Shown: piece after piece, positions 52,645 to 60,498 of the stretch
How positions within the stretch are numbered: the first letter of the stretch is position 1
Layout: each line of letters starts with the position of its first letter
Assembly: GCA_046351215.1 (NCBI GenBank)
Contig: JAXLYX010000016.1
Location: 62,001 to 126,000 of the forward strand
DNA length: 64,000 bases
Direction of reading: 5' to 3'
DNA from: JAXLYX01 sp046351215
Lineage (GTDB): Bacteria > Myxococcota_A > Polyangia > Polyangiales > Houyiibacteriaceae
Translations under genes and position numbers: made by a program
Notes under the pieces: generated by a model
Told to the model about the DNA's origin: nothing
Databases searched by the model: none
The model's input: the letters and a program-made list of their open reading frames with translations, nothing else

Positions 52645-54549
52645 ATGGGTTCGAAAGCGGCGTTCTCGCTCGTCCTCGCGGTGTCTCTCGCATTCGGCTG
52701 CGCGTCCGCACCTCCGCGTCCCACGGGGCCCGATCCCGCGGTCGCGGAGCTGCTCCGCGAAGGCCAGACCTACGAGCTCGGGCGCGGCGTACCCGTGAAC
52801 ATCCCCAGGGCGCGCGAGGCCTACGACGAGGCTTGCCATCGAGGGAGCCAGCGCGGTTGCGCGCAGCTCGCGGGCGCGTTCCTCCTCGGGCCGGAGCGCG
52901 GGCAGGATCGGAACCGCGCGCTCGCGATCGGCCACGCGGCGTGCGAAGCGGGCGAGCTGCTCGGCTGTGCGAACGAAGGCTGGGCGATGATCGCGCGGCC
53001 CGTCGTGGCGCCCGACTACCGCACGGCGAGGGGGCTCTTCGAGCGTGCGTGCGACGGGAACGAGTACGCCGGCTGCGTCCAGCTCGCGACGCTCCACGCG
53101 AACGCCCTCGGAACCTCGCGCGACGACGCAAGAGCGGTCGAGCTCTACCGCCGCGCGTGCGACGGAGGCGAGATGCGCGGCTGCCTGCTCTTCGGTGGGC
53201 TCGTGCTCGACGGCCGCGCGGGTGCGATGGAACCGCGCGCCGCGATCGACGCGTTCTCCCGCGCCTGCGAGGGCGGCTTGGGCTTCGCCTGCGCGCGGGT
53301 CGGCGACGCGTACGCCCACGGCATCGGCGTCGAGCGGGACGAGGCCCGCGCGGTCTCGCTCTACGGTCGCGCGTGCGACGGCGGCGACGGCTCGGGCTGC
53401 TTCGGGCTCGGCTCGATGCTCCACGACGGACGCGGTGTCGAGCCCGACCACGACCGTGCGGTCTCGCTCTTCCGGCGCTCGTGCAACGAGGGAGAGATGC
53501 GCGCCTGCGCCGCCCTCGGCGACGAATATCTCGACGACGACGGAGTCCCCGTCGACGAGACCCAGGCCGCCGCCCTCTACGGTCGCGCCTGCGACGCCGG
53601 CGAAGGGCTCGGGTGTTTCGGCCTCGGGGTCATGCACGGCGAAGGACGCGGATTCGAGCGCGACGACGCGGAGGCGGCTCGCTACTACGAGCGCACCTGC
53701 GAGCTCGGCATCCCCGCGGGTTGCGCGGCGCTGGCCACCGCCTCGCTCTACGGCCATGGCGTCCCCGAGGATCACGAGCGCGCCGTGCAGCTCTTCCTCC
53801 GGGCCTGCAACGCCGGTGACCTCGACGCCTGCCGCAACGTCGGCTCCATGCTCGAGAGCGGGCTCGGCGTCGCCCGCGATCCGTCGCTCGCGGCCGAGGT
53901 CTACAACCACGCCTGCGAGGCCGGCGACTCGACGAGCTGCTGGAGCCTCGCCTTCCTCTACTACCGGGGCCTCGGCGTCGCGCGCGACTCGAGCCGTGCG
54001 ATCGAGCTCTATCGTGGCGCTTGCGACGACGGGGTTTCGGAGGCCTGCATGGGCTACCCACGCGCGCTCACGGAGGCCGCGCAGGATGCGGAGTCGGGGT
54101 ACGGCATGCCGCGCGACGTGGGGCTGGCGGAGGCGCGGTATGCGGAGGCCTGCACGCGCCATCAGTTCGTGCCCGCGTGCTACCAACTCGCGATCCTCCG
54201 GAACGTGTCGACGCCGGAAGTCACGGTCCAGGTCCACGAGGTCCACGTCACGCGCCTCGAGCACGCGCCCGAGTGGCTCCACGTGGGCGACACCTGCCGC
54301 ATCGACGTCCCGGGACCGGAGAACCGCCGCACCCCGCTTCGTATCACCTGCAACGATCGCCTGATCTATCCGGCCACCGCGATGATCCACTGGGTCGGAA
54401 CGCACCTGCTCGTCGACGAGTCGCCCTCGGGGGTCGATGGGCACGCGAAGGTTCGCGTGGACCTGCGGGCGCACACGTTCTCGCTCGAGGACGATCCGAC
54501 GGGATTGCTGGGGGCGGTGCGGATCGAGGGGAGGGTGGGTGGAAGGTGA
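52645..54549 (+). CDS. Cysteine-rich Sel1-repeat lipoprotein (second of tandem pair)
   Basis: This is a 634-residue lipoprotein (VLAVSLAFGCAS) closely related to the preceding gene in layout. It has cysteine-paired Sel1 repeats (REAYDEACHRGSQRGCAQLA, YRRACDGGEMRGCLLFGG, YERTCELGIPAGCAALAT) and the same C-terminal domain type (HVTRLEHAPEWLHVGDTCRI, CNDRLIYPATAMIHW, FSLEDDPTGLLGAVRIEG). The pair arose by tandem duplication with divergence. ATG 52645 is chosen by the lipobox distance. It lies 66 bp after its paralogue and is probably co-transcribed. Confidence 0.85.
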   Translation: MGSKAAFSLVLAVSLAFGCASAPPRPTGPDPAVAELLREGQTYELGRGVPVNIPRAREAYDEACHRGSQRGCAQLAGAFLLGPERGQDRNRALAIGHAACEAGELLGCANEGWAMIARPVVAPDYRTARGLFERACDGNEYAGCVQLATLHANALGTSRDDARAVELYRRACDGGEMRGCLLFGGLVLDGRAGAMEPRAAIDAFSRACEGGLGFACARVGDAYAHGIGVERDEARAVSLYGRACDGGDGSGCFGLGSMLHDGRGVEPDHDRAVSLFRRSCNEGEMRACAALGDEYLDDDGVPVDETQAAALYGRACDAGEGLGCFGLGVMHGEGRGFERDDAEAARYYERTCELGIPAGCAALATASLYGHGVPEDHERAVQLFLRACNAGDLDACRNVGSMLESGLGVARDPSLAAEVYNHACEAGDSTSCWSLAFLYYRGLGVARDSSRAIELYRGACDDGVSEACMGYPRALTEAAQDAESGYGMPRDVGLAEARYAEACTRHQFVPACYQLAILRNVSTPEVTVQVHEVHVTRLEHAPEWLHVGDTCRIDVPGPENRRTPLRITCNDRLIYPATAMIHWVGTHLLVDESPSGVDGHAKVRVDLRAHTFSLEDDPTGLLGAVRIEGRVGGR

Positions 54550-54637
54550 TGTCGTAGTCTGCGCCGTTCGGGTCATCCGGGACTCGCCGCGCAGACGACG
54601 GCACCCGCTTCGTGTCGGTCGGCGTACCCTCGCGGCG

Positions 54638-57600
54638 ATGTCCGGACTCGGCCGTGGGCTCCACGAAAGTCTGATCACCCAGGCGCTCGAAGAGCAGCTG
54701 CGCGAGCTCGATGCCCGACTCGAGGCGCGTCGTCAGGATCTCCGCGCCGCCGAGGTGCCCGATCGCCTGGCGATGCATCTCGGACGAATCGTGGCGCGCG
54801 CGTTGGCGTCGGTGCCCGACAAGCGTCGAGTCGATACCGGGCTCGATCTCGCGAAGAAGATCCTCGAGACGATCGAGGCGACGGTCGAAGACAGCGACGT
54901 CTTGCAGGAGCAACCGGTCGAGCCCGCGAGTCTGCTCCGAGCGGTGTTGCGCCGAAGGCCCGACGGAACGCCCGAGCCGCTCGGGGAACCACTGATCCCG
55001 CTGCTCGACACCACGTTGCTGACCAACGCTCCCGGCGAGCCTCGCGTGGGGAATCAGCTCCTCGCGGAGATCGATTCCGCGGATCGGATCGACGTCGTGA
55101 TGGCGTTCATCCGATGGACCGGCATCCGTCCCCTGCTCGACGCGCTGCGCCGTCACGCGGAGAACGGGCGTCCCATCCGGGTGCTCACGACCGTCTACAC
55201 GGGATCGACGGAGGCACGCGCTCTCGACGAGCTGGCCAAGCTCGGTGCCGATGTGCGTGTGTCCTATGACACGAGCACGACTCGCCTCCACGCCAAGGCC
55301 TGGCTCTTCCATCGTAGCTCGGGCTACTCGACCGCCTACGTCGGCTCGTCGAACCTGACGCACTCGGCGCAGGTCAGTGGCCTCGAGTGGAACGTCCGCG
55401 TCTCCGGCGCACGGAATCCGGACGTGGTCGACAAGGTCGCGGCGGTCTTCGAGAGCTACTGGAACGCGGGCGACTTCCGTCCGTACGACGCGGACGAGTT
55501 CCGACGCGAGATCGACCCGGATCGCGATGCCCGGCGCTCGCGGCTCCCGGCGTTCGAGCTCCGGCCCGAGCCCTTCCAGGAACGCTTGCTCGAACAGATC
55601 GCCGTCTCGCGCGAGCGGGGCCACCACCGGAACCTGCTCGTCTCCGCCACGGGAACGGGCAAGACCGTGATGGCGGCGCTCGACTACGCGGCCTTGCGCG
55701 AGTCGTTGCGAAGAGCACGCCTTCTCTTCGTCGCCCATCGCGAGGAGATCCTCGAGCAGAGCCTCGCGACGTTCCGGCTCGCCCTCCGGGACCCCTCCTT
55801 CGGCGAGCTCTGGGTGGGCGGCAAGCGTCCGATGCGCTTCGAGCACGTCTTCGCCTCGATCCAGAGTCTCGCCTCGGCCCGGACGGCCGACCTCGATCCC
55901 GCGCACTTCGATGTCGTGATCGTCGACGAATTCCACCACGCGGCGGCGCCCTCGTATCGTGCCCTTCTCGACCACGTGAGGCCGAAGGAGCTTCTCGGCC
56001 TCACCGCGACACCGGAACGCACCGATGGCCTCTCGCTACTCGACCACTTCGACGGTCGCATCGCCGCCGAGCTCCGTCTCTGGGACGCCATCGACCAACA
56101 GCGCCTCTCACCTTTCGTCTACTACGGAATCCACGACGGCCTCGATCTGCGCGACATCCCCTGGCGTCGAGGGCGTGGATACGACGTCGAGGGCCTCACG
56201 AACCTTCTGACCGCCGACGACGTCTGGGCGAGGCGGGTCGTGCACCAGATGGTCGAGCGCGTCGACGACGTCGCGCGCGTCCGTGCGCTCGGCTTCTGCG
56301 TCAGCGTCCAGCATGCGCGGTTCATGGCGCGGGTCTTCCGCGAAGCAGGGATCCCGGCGACGGCCATCTGGGCGGACACTCCGGACGCGGAGCGTCGTGC
56401 GGCGCTCCGCGATCTCGCCGAGCGCCGGGTGAACGTCGTCTTCTCCGTCGACCTCTTCAACGAAGGCGTCGACGTTCCTGCGGTCGATCTCGTGCTCTTG
56501 CTCAGGCCGACCGACAGCGCCACGCTCTTCCTCCAGCAGCTCGGTCGCGGGCTCCGAAGGAGCCCGGGCAAGACCTTCTGCACGGTGCTCGACTTCGTCG
56601 GTCACCAACGCAAGGAATTCCGATTCGACCGGCGTTTCGGTGCGCTGCTCGGCGTCGGTCGGAAGGAGCTCGAATCCCAGATCGAACAGGGTTTCCCCTT
56701 CCTTCCCGCCGGATGCCACATGGAGCTCGACCGCATCGCCAGCGAGATCGTGCTCCACAATCTCCGCGAGGCGATCCCGACCGCGTGGAAGGCGAAGGTC
56801 GAGGAGCTCCGCGCGCTCACGCGTGTCGAGGGCGATGTCACTCTCTCGAAGTACCTCGACGAGACCGGTCGCGACCTCGAGGACGTCTACGCCGGTACCC
56901 ATGGATGGTCGGATCTCCGTGAAGCGGCCGGCCTTCCGGTCGCCACGCCTGGACCGAAGGAAGAGGTCCTTCGGCGCGCGATCGGCCGCCTCCTGCACGT
57001 CGACGATCCGGAACGCATCTCGGCCTATCGTCGCTTCCTCTCCCAGGAATCGGTGTCGCCTTCCGAGGCGCTCTCGGTGCGTGATGGACGCCTCCTGCGA
57101 ATGCTCGTCGCCTCCCTCGCCGACAAGGCGGTGACGAAGTCGACGACGCTCGAGGACGGCCTGTCGCTCCTCCGCGCCCATCCCCAGCTCCGTGCCGAGC
57201 TGCTCGAGCTCCTCGACGTGCTCGAGGGCCGGCTCGACCATCTCCAGCATCCCTTGCCCGATCGTCCCGACGTGCCTCTGCGAGTCCATGCGCGCTACAC
57301 GCGTCTCGAGATCCTGGCCGCCTTCGGTCTCGGGGAGGGCGCGAAGGTCGCGCCCTGGCAGACGGGCGTGTACTGGGCGAAGGAGGCGTCGGCCGACCTG
57401 CTCGCCTTCACGCTCGACAAGACGAGCGGGCAGTTCTCGCCGACGACGCGCTACCGCGACTATGCGATCAGTCGCGATCTCGTCCATTGGGAGAGCCAAT
57501 CGGTCACGCGCGCCGACGGGGAGACCGGTCTTCGGTACCGCAACCATGCGCGATCCGGTTCGAGCATCTTCCTCTTCTCGCGCCTTCGTGCCGACGAGCG

Positions 57601-57730
57601 CGCCTTCTGGTTCCTCGGCCCCGCCACGTACGTGAAGCACGAGGGGGAGTGCCCGATGGCGATCACGTGGAAGCTCGAGCATCCGCTGCCGGGCGATCTT
57701 TTCGGGAAGTTCGCGGCGGCCGTGGCGTAG
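54638..57730 (+). CDS. PLD-nuclease/SF2 helicase/DUF3427 protein
   Basis: This is a 1030-residue three-part protein. Residues about 130-260 are a phospholipase D-like nuclease with RLHAKAWLFHRSSG (His218, Lys220) and GSSNLTHSA. A superfamily 2 helicase core follows: Walker A SATGTGKTVMA (Lys342), DEFHH at 430-434, LTATPERTDG (motif III) and QQLGRGLRRSPGK (motif VI). The region after about residue 640 matches the DUF3427-type C-terminus, including a SAD-like tail. Such proteins act on DNA and several are suspected or shown to be defence factors. It converges with the macro-HEPN gene across 226 bp. Confidence 0.9.
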   Translation: MSGLGRGLHESLITQALEEQLRELDARLEARRQDLRAAEVPDRLAMHLGRIVARALASVPDKRRVDTGLDLAKKILETIEATVEDSDVLQEQPVEPASLLRAVLRRRPDGTPEPLGEPLIPLLDTTLLTNAPGEPRVGNQLLAEIDSADRIDVVMAFIRWTGIRPLLDALRRHAENGRPIRVLTTVYTGSTEARALDELAKLGADVRVSYDTSTTRLHAKAWLFHRSSGYSTAYVGSSNLTHSAQVSGLEWNVRVSGARNPDVVDKVAAVFESYWNAGDFRPYDADEFRREIDPDRDARRSRLPAFELRPEPFQERLLEQIAVSRERGHHRNLLVSATGTGKTVMAALDYAALRESLRRARLLFVAHREEILEQSLATFRLALRDPSFGELWVGGKRPMRFEHVFASIQSLASARTADLDPAHFDVVIVDEFHHAAAPSYRALLDHVRPKELLGLTATPERTDGLSLLDHFDGRIAAELRLWDAIDQQRLSPFVYYGIHDGLDLRDIPWRRGRGYDVEGLTNLLTADDVWARRVVHQMVERVDDVARVRALGFCVSVQHARFMARVFREAGIPATAIWADTPDAERRAALRDLAERRVNVVFSVDLFNEGVDVPAVDLVLLLRPTDSATLFLQQLGRGLRRSPGKTFCTVLDFVGHQRKEFRFDRRFGALLGVGRKELESQIEQGFPFLPAGCHMELDRIASEIVLHNLREAIPTAWKAKVEELRALTRVEGDVTLSKYLDETGRDLEDVYAGTHGWSDLREAAGLPVATPGPKEEVLRRAIGRLLHVDDPERISAYRRFLSQESVSPSEALSVRDGRLLRMLVASLADKAVTKSTTLEDGLSLLRAHPQLRAELLELLDVLEGRLDHLQHPLPDRPDVPLRVHARYTRLEILAAFGLGEGAKVAPWQTGVYWAKEASADLLAFTLDKTSGQFSPTTRYRDYAISRDLVHWESQSVTRADGETGLRYRNHARSGSSIFLFSRLRADERAFWFLGPATYVKHEGECPMAITWKLEHPLPGDLFGKFAAAVA

Positions 57731-57956
57731 TGGGCCGGTCGCTGCGTGTGACGCGGCCTCTCTCAATGACATGCCTATGTGAGCGCGCTTTGGACTTATT
57801 TCCTCCCTCTCTCCTACGCTCCGCTCGTGCCATCTCGCCCTGTCGTGACCCGAACGGCTAGGCGCCGACATGTCGTGGCGAAGACCACGGCTCTCCTACG
57901 TCGGCCGCTGCGCAACCGCGAGGCGGCCAACGTGTTTCAGGGGAAAGGGAACGAGC

Positions 57957-60338
57957 TCAAGTCTTGCCCGCAGCGTCCCGTCGAGCTACCGAGGAGTCGA
58001 TGATGCGGGAGGTGTCTCCGGCCGGAACGAGCACTGGATCGACCCGAAGCGGATTCGAGAAAGGGTGCATGAAGTAGATCTCGCCCGGGGCGAGGTCGAG
58101 GTCCGTGAAGAGATGCTCCTTCTCACCGGAGTCCGTGATCGCTCGGATGGTGCGCCGGCCCCACCCGTCGATGGCGATCTGTTCGATACGGATCACTCGC
58201 GGGAAGACGCGCGACGGTTCGCTCTCGAGGTAGTCGATGAAGTCGAGGCCGGCTTCCATGAACGTCTGCGCTCGGCTTCGGCTGGCCGAGAGAGACTCTC
58301 CCTCGGTCGATCGGGCGACATGAGCGAAGCCATTTCGCCATGCCGCCATACGTGGAGCGTCCTCCGGGACGAGGCGGAACTCGCTCACGGTACGTCGGAA
58401 GACCTTCTTCGACTCCGCAGGGTCCCGCTCCAGGTCACGGCCGAGTCGGGCCGCCAGCGAGAATAGAGTGCCCAAGGAGCATTGGTCGATCCGACGGCCG
58501 CGTTCGAGCTCGCCCGACCCCGCGAAGTATGCCTCCGGGCTCTGGCCGTAGGCGGCGCTGCACAAGAAGCGAAGCAACACGATCAGCAGGTACTCCAGAC
58601 GGGAGGCTGCGGTCGTCACGAGTCCTCCGAGTCGCTCACGGTCCGCGTGGGCGACGTCGCGCAGGGCCTCTCGGAAGAAGCCCCTCGCCTGGTGCAGCCC
58701 GTGCGGAGGCGAGGAGTCTGGAAACCCGAAATGGCTGAGAAGTCTGAGGGCGAGCTGCCGGTCCGTGTTGCGCGGGTCACGAGGAACCCCTTCCGCATCC
58801 AGGATTCTGCGGAGCTCGGAAGCCGAGAACAGCGAAGCCACCAGGTCGCCGGGATCCTCCACTCGCACGCAGTGCTCCAGCAACCGGAGCTCGGGGTCTC
58901 CCTGATAGCCCTCGTCTTCGAGAAGCTGGTAGAGATCCGCTGCTGCGGCTGGCGACAACCGGTCGATGAGCAGAGCATGCAGACGGCGGACCGGTTCGCT
59001 TGTGGGATGGTACGAGGATCGAGTTGCGACCGCTCTCTTGACCGTGCTTCGTACCGTGGGCCGCCGAGTCGGCTCGACCTGCGTCGAGGCCGGCGACGGT
59101 GGCAGTGGAGGGGTCCCATAGGTCACCTGGGCTTCAGCTGCGATCCCTCCCACCACCGTCTCTGCGCTCGCGTACTCACGGGCCACGTGGGCAGGCATCG
59201 TGTCGGCAGGCCGCTGCGCATCAACGGTCCGGGGTGCCAGCCGCTTGGCCAACATGCCCCAGAGCGGTAGACCGAGGGCCGCGCCCGGAAGTGCGAGCGC
59301 CATGGGCATGCCAAGTGCGGCGGCGCCGGCCGCCCCTGCCACCATCAGGGCCGCATCGCTGGCCGTCGGCGGACGGACCAGGCCAGTCACTGTCGCGCCC
59401 GGGGGCGCCTGTCCGGATGGAGTGCCTGCTTCCCGGACCTCGGGTGTGCCTGCCGCGCATTCGATCAAGAGTTGCTCGGCCGCGCGGGCCAGGAGACGGA
59501 GCATCTTCGCCTGCTCGTTCGCAGGGATCGGAACACGGCTAGCGAGTCGGGTCCTGGTTGCATTCGCGTCGCGCAGTATCCGATCCGCTATCGGACTACG
59601 ATGAGCGGTCGCCGTGCTCGGATCTGCGACAGAGAGCGCGTGATGCGCTGACTCGGCCAGCCGGAACAGCTCCAGGAATGCGTCGTCGCTCTGCTGCGCG
59701 GCGACCGCATCAAAGGCGCCTCGCAGCGCCGCAGCCTCCGGCGGAGGCAGGGCCCCGCATACACGGGAGACGAGTTCTCCGATCGGAGCGCGCTCCTGGA
59801 GTCGCTCGCGAGCGAGACGTTCGGCCTCCTGGTGGTGCTCGGACGCCACCCAGACATCGATGGCGGTGGGTGCCAGCGAATCGCACGAGCGTTCGTCGAT
59901 CGCGGCGCACACAGCCGCGAGCGAGCCGTGCCAGTCCAGGCGTCCCAGATCTGCTCCTAGAAGCGGGACCGAGATGCTGTTGCACTGGAGCGAGCCCGCT
60001 TCGTCGAGCAGTCGACCGAAGAGCAACTCGACCTCGACCGGACCGATACTCCTGTAGCCGTCGACGTCGAACGTGATCGCGAGCAGGAGATGCTTGGCTG
60101 GCAGACCGAACGGCGGGGTGATCACGACATCACCGATCGCCAGAGGACGTGCGATACGCGTCTCGGCAAACTCCTCCAGATCGCTCCTCGAAGCGTCCCA
60201 TAGCCCCGGTATGTCGCCGCCCGTATGCGTGAGGAGGGAGTCGTCAGGAACCACGAATGCGTCGATCGGTTCGGTTCCTTGGATGGGATTTCCAGGGAGG
60301 ATTCGAACGCGGAGCCGTCCGACACGAAGATGCCGCAT
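57957..60338 (-). CDS. Macro-domain, transmembrane and HEPN-like protein
   Basis: This 793-residue protein, from ATG 60336-60338, has an unusual layout. Residues about 10-170 resemble a macro domain (ADP-ribose binding): PIDAFVVPDDSLLTHTGGDI, then GDVVITPPFGLPAKHLLLAI and CNSISVPLLGADLGRLDW. Residues about 310-350 are hydrophobic, with one or two membrane segments (AALMVAGAAGAAALGMPMAL). A helical stretch at about 420-500 looks like an adaptor or effector-associated domain. The C-terminal helical part has RNGFAH at 668-673, the Rx4H motif of HEPN RNases. No named family covers all of it. Macro and HEPN domains both recur in conflict systems. It lies between a convergent helicase and an FHA gene on its own strand. 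Confidence 0.6.
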   Translation of the reverse strand: MRHLRVGRLRVRILPGNPIQGTEPIDAFVVPDDSLLTHTGGDIPGLWDASRSDLEEFAETRIARPLAIGDVVITPPFGLPAKHLLLAITFDVDGYRSIGPVEVELLFGRLLDEAGSLQCNSISVPLLGADLGRLDWHGSLAAVCAAIDERSCDSLAPTAIDVWVASEHHQEAERLARERLQERAPIGELVSRVCGALPPPEAAALRGAFDAVAAQQSDDAFLELFRLAESAHHALSVADPSTATAHRSPIADRILRDANATRTRLASRVPIPANEQAKMLRLLARAAEQLLIECAAGTPEVREAGTPSGQAPPGATVTGLVRPPTASDAALMVAGAAGAAALGMPMALALPGAALGLPLWGMLAKRLAPRTVDAQRPADTMPAHVAREYASAETVVGGIAAEAQVTYGTPPLPPSPASTQVEPTRRPTVRSTVKRAVATRSSYHPTSEPVRRLHALLIDRLSPAAAADLYQLLEDEGYQGDPELRLLEHCVRVEDPGDLVASLFSASELRRILDAEGVPRDPRNTDRQLALRLLSHFGFPDSSPPHGLHQARGFFREALRDVAHADRERLGGLVTTAASRLEYLLIVLLRFLCSAAYGQSPEAYFAGSGELERGRRIDQCSLGTLFSLAARLGRDLERDPAESKKVFRRTVSEFRLVPEDAPRMAAWRNGFAHVARSTEGESLSASRSRAQTFMEAGLDFIDYLESEPSRVFPRVIRIEQIAIDGWGRRTIRAITDSGEKEHLFTDLDLAPGEIYFMHPFSNPLRVDPVLVPAGDTSRIIDSSVARRDAAGKT

Positions 60339-60498
60339 GCCGGCAGGATAGCATGCAGTCGATTCCCTCCGTCTCATCGACGAGGCGAGGCGGTATTCGT
60401 TCCGTTGTGCCGCAATCGCAAGAGCAATCGTTTCGACGCGCGGCTCTACGAAGCCCCTCTGAGAGCCCCCTCGGCGTACTCTTGCCTCCTACCCGGAG

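Noticed and set aside
57731..57956. Possible small gene between the helicase and macro-HEPN genes
   Set aside because: Short frames there lack ribosome-binding sites and continue into the antisense of the neighbour.
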